In this document: in pieces, positions 47,001 through 59,000 of the stretch
How positions within the stretch are numbered: the stretch's first letter is position 1
How the letters are laid out: each line of letters starts with the position of its first letter
Origin: Gymnogyps californianus
Lineage: Eukaryota > Chordata > Aves > Accipitriformes > Cathartidae
DNA: 64,000 bases
Assembly (NCBI RefSeq): GCF_018139145.2
Contig: NC_059477.1
Coordinates: 19,329,022-19,393,021 of the forward strand
Direction: 5' to 3'
Notes under the pieces: model-generated
Told to the model about the DNA's origin: nothing
Database searches by the model: none
What the model saw: only the letters and a program-made list of their open reading frames with translations
Program-made: the position numbers and the translations under genes

Positions 47001-50000
47001 GTACTCAGATATATTAATACTTAGACCTCAAGCTTTTTTTCTGCAGTTTGACTCATGAGATTAAGTGTATTTGGTCCATTCTTGTACCAGTTTTAATGTA
47101 GGTCAAAGCAGGGCACTGGCTAGAATTGGTTTGCTTAATGAGGAAAAGGTACATAAAACTTTTTAATAGTTATAACTGTAAAGTGATAACAGTGGGCTAT
47201 AATTTCATTCAGCATTTAAAATGATTTATTTTCACATGAAAACTTTAGTGATTTTATGCAAAGTTTACTAATTTTGTAGGGTTGGTAGTGGTCAGTGCAT
47301 CATTTTTCCTGATGTCACAGGGCAAAGTCAATGTTTAGAGTGTGCTGAAATTACCTCTTATTTATATTTGAAAACTAATGTATGATGTCCTTCTTTTAGA
47401 TGATGCGCTGGAAGATTTAAAATCTCAAAAGAAAAAAATAGTAAGTAAAACTTCAAGAAAAGTTAGTTGTTATGGTCTACTAAAGTGGTTTTGCATTGCT
47501 ACAAGTTGAGTTTGATTGTAATATATAGATGAAGAGTGGAGGGAGGAAGGTGAAACTATTACCATTCCTCTGTTTTGATACATTTTCTAGTACCACACGA
47601 GGTTTTCCTTACCCTAGAATTACAAAGGACTGCTTGCATATGAGAATAAATTGTCTTTTTGCGGTTTAACTTAAACCTACTGTTTTAGTGTTGCTAGATC
47701 TATGTAAAGTGATTCTGTTTTGTCAGAAAACAAATATTTATGCTTTAACTTACTCGTTGCTGACTACTTCTTTTACTTTAGGATCATAAAAATTATAAAA
47801 ACCGATCTAAGAACATAGTGCAACTATATCTTTAGTAGTTACTCTATCACTTAGTGTCTTGTTCATAAATAGCAAAAAGGACTTCCATCTTGTCTGGATT
47901 CACTTTTTCATCAAGTAACAGATTATTGTTTATATCTTAAATGCATCACCACTTATTTCCCATCCTCCTCCATCTTATTTTTGTACTTCATACTTCTTTC
48001 ATTACATTCTTTCCTCTAAAATATTTATGTTGTCATGTATCAATCCTATCGGTTGTCTTGAGGTCATCTATTTTGTGAACTGTGTGGATGAGTTAGCAGT
48101 ATAAAACTTGGTGTGTGCCAGGTATTTGCTTCAACTGGATCAACACTTAATCTCAGTAAGACAAATTTAGAATGGAAAAGATTCCAAGTCTTGGATAACT
48201 TGCACTCTTTGCGAAGTTTGTAACACTGAAAGCTGTTTCCTCTCTACTTAATCATTCTGTAAGGAAATTCTCTGTTTACTGATGTTGTTGGCTTCATCTC
48301 CTGCCTTGCAAGGCAAAACTGAAAAACCACCACCACCAAAACACAACCGCCCCCCAACCAACCAAAAACCAAACACCACCACCCCCCAACAAAACAGCCC
48401 TCCTCCCCCAAAAAACTCCCAAAGTTGTATTGTGAGACTTTATTGTTAATGAATTTGCCAAAGTGTTCACCTCATGCCTTCTGGATTTTGCCATGGTAGC
48501 TAACTTAATAGAAAACCCATAACAAAGCTACAAAAAGGAGTCAGGTAAGAGTCTGTTATTATATGGCCTTTACAGGGGAAACAGATTTCAGTGATCTTCC
48601 ACTCTGTTTTTTATCACTTTTAAAATGTAGATGTAAAAATGATAACCTGTAACCTAATTATGTCATTGTCCTTTGGTAAAGAGGATTTGCTGATATTTAT
48701 ATCTGCTAATCTTTGTATTAAGGAATCTATTAAATGGAAGTGTCTTTTGGTTGGAGAGATGATAAAAAGGGGTTGGAGAGGCCTATGTTTTCTGAGAACG
48801 AAATAAATGAGTGTGACAACTATGTTTTAAATTTTATTTTACGAAAACTGCTTAACTGAAATTAGTTAATCCCTCCAATTTACATAGTCATTGGGTAGCT
48901 TTGGAGGGAAAGTTCTTGGAACAGAAAAAGCACAATGGAGAACAAAATGGCTTTGAGTCTTAAATGTAAAGCCTTCATTTCAGTAATCATGAAAATCTTC
49001 ATATTTGTTCTAGAAGAACTAGTAATGCTGAATTTTTGTGTGTGAGAAGCACTTCTTTAGAGAAGAGCCATTGAATAAAAGATTAGTCAGGAAAAAGCTG
49101 GTTTATAAAGGGGAGTTTTTTACTTTGGGAATTGGTGCTGTTGAAACAAGATGTAAATGTGTATTTTGCATATGCAAAACAACATATTGTAGAAGAGCAG
49201 GCAGTAGTTAAAAATTAAACAACTGCACAAATACTTTGTGAACAATTGTTGTGGTTTAACCCCAGCCAGCAACTAAGCACCACGCAGCTGCTCGCTCACT
49301 CTTCCCCCCCTCCCAGTGGGATGGGGAGGAGAATAAAAAAGTGAAACTCATGGCTTGAGATAAGACCAGTTTAATCACTAAAGTAAAATAAAATATGATA
49401 ATAACAATAAAAAAATAATTGTAATGAAAAGGAATATAACAAAAAAGAGAGAAATAAAACCCAAGAAAAGACAAGTGATGCACAATGCAGTTGCTCACCA
49501 CCTGCTGACCGATGTCTGAGCAGTGATCCACCCCTCCCGGCCAACTCCCCCCAGTTTATATACTGAGCATGGTGTTCTATGGTATGGAATATTCCTTTGG
49601 CTAGTTTGGGTCAGCTGCCCTGGCTATGCTCCCTCCCAGCTTCTTGCACACCTGCTTGCTGGCAGAGCATGGGAAACTGAAAAGTCCTTGGCTTAAGATA
49701 AGCGCTACTTAGCAACAACTAAAACATCAGTGTGTTATCAACATCATTCTCACACTAAATCCAAAACACAGCACTGTACCAGCTATTAAGAAGAAAATTA
49801 ACTCTATCCCAGCTGAAATCAGGACAACAATTTAGAAATCATAGTTGTAACTATGGAGAGTTTAAACCTGGAAATATAAATTGCCATTAGTATATATGTA
49901 TGTCAAGCTTTAATCATTGAAGACAAAGTTCTAAATAGGATTAGTAAAACAGGGTTCTGGAAAGCCCAATAACCTATAACTCAGCTATTTTTCAGTCTGA

Positions 50001-53000
50001 GGGGAATAAAAAGTCCATGATTACCTCCTGGTCTTGTTGTTGCCTGGTTCCTAGCAAGGGACCAGAAACAGAAGACTTAATGCAACCTCTTGAGTCAGCG
50101 TGATGTTGGTATTTTTTACTCAGAAGACTGACTCAAGAGTTTCATCATAATTTAAAGGTATTCAATTAAGCATTAAAATTAGATCATCATACATGAAACC
50201 TTGCATGTTGAAATGAGCTGAAGGTGGATGGAAGTAATGAGACAATATAATTTGTATTTGAGATAAAAATACTGATAAAATTGCATTCTGTAATAATTTG
50301 GTTTTCATAATATTCAGATTTGGTTTTGTTTTGGATTAACTTCCTTAGGTCTATATGTGGCTATGAATAACTGTAGCCACACCTACTTTTTACTAAAACA
50401 AAACAAAAACCTTTGCCAAGTAAAATAATGGGAAGGGAGGAGGGAGAGGATTTTTTCCCTGTTGGATTCTGATTTGCTACTAAGTTTGCAAACAGGATTA
50501 TTTACTAACATATTTACATTGTGATCCTCAGAGTATTTGGGATAAGTAAACTATGTATTTCCTGTTTATTTGTAATGCAAATTGTTGTCTAGGCACTGTC
50601 AGCCTGCCACAACAGCTATGGTTTTTCACTTCATTGCAGCTCAGCTACCTGATTGCTGGAGAAATCTTATATTGAAGACAATTGTCCTTTGAAAAATGTT
50701 ACAGTACTTGTGTTTTACAGGCATGTGTTCCACTTTTTCCCTAGTGACATTACTTACATGCTGAAGGGTACCGATAGTGGAGTAAGCTCCTCAACTAGGT
50801 GGCTGTGCAGTGAGCTGCTCAACAGAACTCCAGTTCTGTTCAAAAGGCTTCAGTCTTTGGTGGCATAATCACATGGATATTCACGTGGGTAAAATACCTG
50901 ACACACAAATTACAGATACTTCCTCTGGAAACGTCCATTAATATTGTCTATCCTGTACTTCGACTCAAAGTTTGTATAATACTTATTTTCCACAGAACTG
51001 ACTCTCTACACTACTTTTTTCCTAGTGAATGCTTTAAAACACGTTGAGTGTTTCTTTATGGATTGGGGGTAGGGATTAAGTTCATTAGCTGTAATTAAGG
51101 CACTACTTCAAGATACAACTTTTTCTCCCTCCTTGATCGTAAGAGATACTCTGGTTGTGTTCGTGATTGTGTAGCTGTAATTTTGGCCTTAGAGTTCTCA
51201 GTTAATGAGGATGTCAGCCCTTAAGCCTGAGTGTGTATAGATGAGCAAGTTCAGAGGGTTAAGCATATTAAAGCAAGGGCATAGGACTTGTATTAAGCTG
51301 CTATAAGTGGGAATTAGTGGAGACTTTACCTGGAGCAGCAGTCTTAAAGATGGGATCATTCTTAGCCTGAGGAGAGAGTTGTGAAGACAGTATAGTAATT
51401 ACTTCGCTAATGTTAGAATTGAACTTTGCTGAAGTTTGCTCAGCTATTCTGTTATGGTAGGCTGAGTGTAATATTAGACTTGGACAGACTTCCTAGCCAT
51501 TTCAGGTAAGAATTTAGAAAGTTGCATCTGTTAATTTTCCAAGAAAAAAAAAAAAGTACTCTGATTTCAGGGCTGCCTTGGAGTTAAGTTAATAATGGAA
51601 AAAAAATGCAGCATATGAATTTTGTTATTTAAAGTAACTACTGTTTAATGACCTTTATATCTTCAGCCTTCCAGGCATAGAAAACTGTAGATATTTTGAT
51701 AACCTTCAGTATGTGACAAAAACTCTGCTAGGAGTTGGTTGTTGTATAAGCCCAGTCTTGTCTACCCAATATATGCTAGAGTACTGCAAACGTGCAACTG
51801 GAAGCTCAAAATGCGGTTAAAAATCACATTTACTGATGAATGATCAAATGAGGTATTTCTTTCATGCAGCGTTCACACAAAACAGTTACTTTGGTGGTTT
51901 TACTGTTTGCATGGATCTATCCAGAGTACACTTAATTATTGTGGCTTAAATGATTTATTTCCTATTTTAAGGAAACTTTTGCAATGTGTACTGGCATGTC
52001 TTACATGGTAGACTGAAATGAATCTTGTGGCTTTGTGTGAACATAAAGAAATACCTCTCCATAGTCGGGTTTGACATACCAAGTAATTCAATTTAAGAAC
52101 TCACGTGGTAGTATGGCAAATAAGTAGTTTGCACCGTGCTAATACTTCGGGCTTCCAGTTGCTACATCGCATTTATAAGGAGCTTAAAATACATTACTCC
52201 TATTACTTTTCAATATAGGCAACTGATGTTGTTGCCACAGGAATTCTGTTTGGTTGCCAGTTGGAAAGGAGACCATCCATGCAGTTATTCATAGGAGAGA
52301 ATGTGGTACGTGACTGTACTGCTTTATTAAGATGTGGTTAATTCCATGAAATAGGTTTGAAAAATCCATGATTAGGCCGGTATTAACTTTCATAGAGGCT
52401 TCACTTGTGATCCTGGTTACTCAGCATTTAAGCTTCATCATAATAGACTATGAATTAGCCCTTGGCAGAAAGTAGAAGATGTTTTTGTGGGAAAAGTTTT
52501 GGATCTCAGAGAAGAGTATATTATGGAAAAAGAGCAGGAGGTGTCGAGCAATTTGCTGGTTTAGCGGCCAGTGCTGAGCACTAGGTTAACATTTCCAAGA
52601 TTATGCTTCAGGATGATGAATAATCCAGAAGTCAGTATGTTGATTTGCATTTTTAAATGAGCTTGCTGTGGCAGTGCACAAGCCAGTTTCTTCTGCTATG
52701 CAAACGTAGAGATAGTATTTAAATTTTACACAGACCCTTATTTGGTTCTAGTAATTATGCTAATTTGCTCAAAGAGTGAGTAAACTTTGACCTGTTTGAT
52801 TCCTTATTTGGTATTGTCAGCCAAATTTCAATTGATTTTAGAAAAATATATCCTAGAAGTGAAACCATGAGATCAGTGAGTGTGCTTATAGAAATCTTGA
52901 CAATTTCTATACATTTTCAAGAAATTTGTAGTCAGTTGTGAAACTGAATTCTTGTTCAGATTCAGCTTTACTAGAATTATAAAGCTATATATGAATTTCA

Positions 53001-56000
53001 AAATATGAAGAGTAACTTGTTGAATTATCCAATAACTATATAATGTGAAGAATAACTTTTAACATCTGAATCTTGTGATGAGAGCTAAATTTTTCCATTT
53101 CAAAATAATGTTACTGTTTTTGCAAAACTTATATATTCACAAATAACTACCATCCTGTCTAATACTGCTATAGCAAAAAGTGTGTTAGATAAGGAAAGTG
53201 TCAAGTGATTGTAGACCCTTCTGTTTTTTCTCTTCCTAAAGGTCACTTTGTCCTGCAGAAGGTTATTTCTCATTTTCCTGTGTGGCTATAAAGACAATTG
53301 CATGCATTATACGTTCATCGATGTAAAGTGACTCGGGGTTTTTCATTTTGATTTGGAGGCCAGATATTGACACTGTCTGTTAATACTTCCCCACTTGGCA
53401 GCTTCACCTCGCTAACCTTACCCCTTCATTTAAAGGTCTGCCTTATGGTTTTCACTTTTATAAGCAATAAATACTTTATTTTTCCTATTAGACCCTTAAT
53501 TCTGATCTTACTGCACTGTGTGGCATTTGTTTTACGAAGTTAGTGGGTTAACTCCAAAGTCGTGCTGAAATACAAGTTTAGGAAATTGATTTTTACTTCC
53601 CTCTTCACTCCTTTTTGTTTCAACAGTCCTTAATTAACAGCCTGGATAGTATTCCTTGCCTTAAACTTCTGGTAGTGTGTGTAGGAGTGAGTGTTAAATG
53701 GATACTGTGTATCCATTAAATTGAGTGAATTTTATTTAGCTTCTGAGGTCTATTTGTAATTCTGAGGTCTGTCTAAAGGTAAAACCCCTACAAGGTCTGT
53801 ATATGCAGAATGGCTGAAAGTTTAGTTTCTCACTAGCTAAATAATGGCATAAAAGTCATGTTAACCTGCACCATTTATTATTTTAGCAGTGATAAATGAG
53901 TTTGAGAGAACTTAATTTTTTGACCACTGACCTTTTCAGTTTTGCAGTTTATGCCAACAGCAAACTTAAGAACAAACCCCCCACTCTTAGCTGAACATGG
54001 CCATTAGTCAGCATACCTAGGAGAAAAGGTCTGCTTAAGATACTGTAAAATGCATTATAATTTCTATACATATTAGCTATTTGTCATAACTTCAACTATC
54101 TCCGTTTTAAAGTTAAGCTTCTTCTGATGTTGGCTGTTAACCACTAAAATGATACTTTACTAGTGATTACTTTTTAAATTAAGTCCATGTATTAGCTATA
54201 AAGTCACTTGAGTGCATTGTAAATAAAGCGCTGTAATAATGAAGTGCTTTAATTACACTCCCTAAAGTATGCATAGTTCTCAGTAAATTTTTTATTTAAA
54301 TTCTTAACATGTTCCCTTTTTTCTGAAAAGCAGTTTGAATTGCTGTAAAGATGGAGATCCTTTAAAGTCATTTGAGCAAATTCCATGGCTGTTCTCTAGT
54401 TAGTGAGTTTTCACAGCATTTGCAGAAAGCTAATTGCTTCTGCTAATAAATAATCTAAAATCGATGCTGACAGCAGTTAATTGGCACAGAGACTTTATTC
54501 TGTAAAGCACTTGGCTAACGACCTTCCTTAAATTAATAGCATTAAGTGCTATGAGGAAATAAATCTAAGGAATTACCTGTCATTCGCTTGTCATGTCTAA
54601 TAACTTCCAATAATGATGGCTGATAGATTTTTGCACATTCCATTATTGAAGTTGGTGCATGTAATTATTCTCCTCATTATATGTAAACAATTAGCAATAT
54701 TTGGCGTTTCCTTGCAATAAAGCTGTTAAATACAAGTAGCCTGTTTAAAGTTTAGAAACTATTTTTGAAAGCAAAATTTCATTTCCATTGAATACAGCAA
54801 ATCCGCAGGTATCTGAACATACTACTGATTCATTGGACTGAGCTTCACTTTTTGGTAACATTAATAAGTTGCTTGTAAATGGGAGGATATGGGGGGGAAA
54901 ATACTTTGAAGAATTCTGTATTGATGTGTGGAACCTTTTGTTTCCAGCTTGAGGAAGTCATGGAGAAGGAAACGTACAAGACTGCTAAATTAATCCTTGA
55001 AAGGTTTGATCCAGAATCAAGTGCAAAGGTAAGAATCTTCATATTGATACTGATTTAATAGGAAGGGTACTATGGAGCCGAACATTCGGATAATGTTATT
55101 TATAATTAATTGGCAGGAGGCTGAACTGCCATCTACTGGAACATCTGCAACCCCAAGACCTGGACAAGGTAATAGCCCTGTAAAACGGCTGCTTTTTAGC
55201 ATAGATACTCGTCTTTCATAGCAATTTCCACTCTAGAAGTCTCTCTATGATAAAATTTGTAGATCAGTTGCCCTTTATTTAGGGTTAATAGACTGTTTAT
55301 TAGACTACGCCCATTACTGTTTTGTATTTTTCAGACAAGGGATCTGTTACTAAAGGCTGATGCTCTTCTAGACAGCAGGATATTTAATGCTGCTTGATGC
55401 TAAAGGAGAGAGAAAATGAACTTCTTGTGGCATACTTGCAATTTTTCTAGACTACTAAGGTGCTTTCAAATCTTATGTAATGTTCATTGACTTAGCTTTT
55501 CTATTCTATTTCTAGCTAGTTAGACCTTTCCTAAAGCAGTACTTAAACTACTTTTATATAGTGGATGGAGAGATTCCACAAAGCTAGTGCAGAAATCAGA
55601 TATTTTCTAGATGCAAAGAATGGACAGTTCTTTACTAGTTTATGATGTTCCATTTAAAGGTGCTATTGAATAAAATAATAAAAGAAATAGAAAAAACTTG
55701 CATGTGTTTCAAGGAAGCCTTGTTTCTAGATTGCACATGCAGGTTTCAAGACTGAAAAGATCTCTCCCCCACATTCTTCCAGTAGAGTGTTTGCATTAAA
55801 AATGTGGACTATAAATTAAAAATATGTATGCAAACAAACTACTGTGAAGTTTTTCTTAAAGTTGAGTATAGTATGCTGTAGTTAAACTGAAAATGCTAGC
55901 ATTAAGACAGTATAAAGGCCAGCTTGTATTATAATACTGAAGATACCTACAAAGATCTGTCTCAAAGTGTGAGTACTAATTTGCTGTTATAACCAACTTA

Positions 56001-59000
56001 GACCTGTAGGGGCTGGTGCTCAAAATGAACTGCAGGATCTGATATGCATAATTTTGCATAAAATAAACAGATTGCTTTAGAGCATATATTAGAATTGTCA
56101 GCTTTGTGTCTAATTCTTGTGAGTAACCAAACTTTTATTTGTCTCATTTTTCGCTCTTGGGGTGCTGGTTTTGATGGGTGCAGACCACCTGGATTTACTA
56201 ACAAAGGTGTTTATAAGCTGCATGGTCAAATCCACTGTTTTGTTCTTGCTTAGCTTCAAATTGTCATGAAAACATTTTTAGCCCAACCTTGCTTGTTGAC
56301 ATTGACAGTGAGTAGTTGCAGTGCAGTACGCTAGCAGTAAAACTTCTATCTCTTCTGGTGTCCTAGGCACAACAGCTTTTCCTCAAGTTTGCTCCTTACC
56401 TGTCTCTCCCATCGTTCCGTTTCTGCAACATTCATAGTTTTTTAAGGCTGAAGGGCCATTCTGACACCCTGTTCTGTTCTGTCTTAATACAGCCAGTGGG
56501 TGGTTGCCAAGAATTCTGTCATACCTGTAATGTTTAGGTAGTCTGGTTTTTTTTTTAACTCTTTATGTTCATCCTTCTCCTTGAGATATGTTAGAAGTCC
56601 CTCCAGAAGCAGAGTGGCAGACCTGTTTGTAGAATGCAAGTAATGCTGACCAGGGGATGAAACTGCCTGGAAATGTGTATTTCTATCTAGAGATAACTAG
56701 CTATAAATTAAATAGACAATGAGAAGTCTTTAGTCACCCTGGCTTTATTAAGAGATATCACCAGCATTTTTGAAACTCCTAAGGAGTTACATGATTGTTC
56801 TCTTCCCCTCTGCCCAGACTGTAAGTAGCGATGGTGACGAGTTGCTCAGTCTCTATTAGTTAACTAGTCTTGTGTGTGTTTGGGTTTACAAAGCACAGTG
56901 CCTGTGCTTTTGATCCAGGGTTCTGAGTTAGTCAAACGCAGGTTAGTTGGATCCAGCGTATGGTGTGTTGTGTTGATTTTGACTTGGCTGTTAATAGAAG
57001 GGCTATTGAGGGAGAGGTTCTGAGAGAGTTAAAGTATTTCTGAGAGCCAGCCACTATAGGCTGTGGTCTACATTAATATGTCTGGTATAATAGGAGTAGA
57101 TTTGCAGAGTGAAACAGTTGTTGCTGAGGAGTTTGCCCACACTATATATGTTTAAGGGTTTACAGCTAGTTTAGGGCTAGCTGTAAACTGGTCTCATGGA
57201 CCTGGTGGAGGGCATCTTTCAGTTTAGTTTCATTTGAGAAGAATGTAAGTGCTGCTCTCTGAGACTGTTGTGGTGTGAACCAGAGACCTCTAAGTAGGGA
57301 CACAATTGAGAAAACGTAAAGTAAACTTCTGATTCAAACTTTATTCAACTTCTTTGGGTGCATCCACATTAAAGTAAGCAATTTACGTTATCCTGAATAA
57401 AAGTGCAGTTTAGCCTTGGAAATGATTTTGGAAAATAAATTTTGTAAGCTATCATGGTTTATGGTTGGATTCGATGATCTTAAGGGTCTTTTCCAACCTA
57501 AATGATTCTGTGATTCTATATAATTTTGTTCATATACAGCACAACTTCCTTTTTTCTGTTTTTCCAGTCTGTTCTCTAACACATTGAATTTAGAATTGGT
57601 GCTGCTTTTTTGTCCATGTAAAAGTGGATATTCTGGTTATTGTATTTTGTAGATGCATTATAGTTCAGGAACAACCTGTTCTTGGTATGTGCAGTAATTA
57701 TTTCAGTTTTTAGCTATCAAAAAACCACTAGCTTATTGCTGTTCACACTAAATAATATCTGCCCAAAACAAATACTAGATTCTGGTCTGTGCGGTATATA
57801 ACTTACTGTAACTAGATGACACCTTAATGTGGTTGTGGTGTAATTTGGTGTATGCAATATGTGGTAGAATTATTGTGATTGGGAATAATAAAATATCTGT
57901 TAACATTAAAGCTTCCTTGATCTTCTCTTTGCTCACTTTGGACACAAACTAGCCAGGCAGCAGAACTCATTATCTTGAGGTCTGTAATTGAGTCTTTTTA
58001 AAAAGAGGGTAAATAATGACCAATGTGTAATCCGGTTGGACAATGTTGTATATGAGGCAGCTGATGAAAGGTTAGTTAGTTGGTATGTTTTTGACTTACC
58101 AGTTGAAATGGAACATGCACATCATGCTAATTAGTACGAAGATTTAATCACCATTACATAATAGCTGGTTCTCAGAAAAACAACTGGTAGTGCCCCAATT
58201 TTCATATATATTTAGCTCTTTTTGCAGTTCTTGTGATTTTTGACACGCACTTCTTAAATAATTGTAGTTTTAACAGATGATTCAGATGAATCTTGAGTTT
58301 GGTGTAAGAAAGCACCTGGAAATCAAGAAGGAAAGGAATTTGAAAACTGAAGTGCAATTTTATCTATTCCAAAATGTTTTGAGGGGTAGAGTTGATAAGC
58401 ATATAGTTTTTCAGTACTTACGCTGTATGAAAAAAAAATAGGGTAAGTATATATTGGCAGTGGAATAAATATTTACCAACAATACCCTATGGTTGATACC
58501 TGCTCCCTTCATTGTGCTAACACAACTGTTAGCAGGGCTGTACTGTAAATGAGATCACTCCATGACCTGAATTAAAATAATGCAATAACAGATGGTTGCA
58601 AGCTGTGGGATGGGTACAGGCACGAGAAGGAAGAAAGAAAATTCTTGGTTGGTCTTTGCCACTAAAGCCAACAAGTTTTGTGAACTATATATTGACCTGC
58701 ATTATGCTCTAGCTCTTTAAAAATGATGTATTCTTCTCTTCAAAAATCAGGGAGTTTTGAAGTGAGGGAGAAATAAAATAGTTATGCTTGTAAACATGAA
58801 AGATACAGCTGTCTCACCACTGGCAATATCTTAATATTCTTTAAGAGATCTGAACTGAATCATCAGTTGTGAGTAGTAGCCCTGTTAAGTAATGTGTCTG
58901 CTTATGTATCTGTATTGTTCAGTGCTAGTAACTGCAGAATTTGGACTCCAGTGAGCCTGAAGAATAAAAGTTCTATTTTTAAGTTATTTATCTGTCTTCA

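Larger units (their letters stand above)
47441..54947 (+). other. LNPK: LNPK intron 6 (largest in window)
   Basis: A 7.5-kb intron holding an A/C-only tract (48316-48419), a solo LTR in antisense (49247-49826), a candidate in-frame cassette exon (52219-52305) and a candidate conserved element (54180-54745). The rest is ordinary AT-rich intron. Confidence 0.65.
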
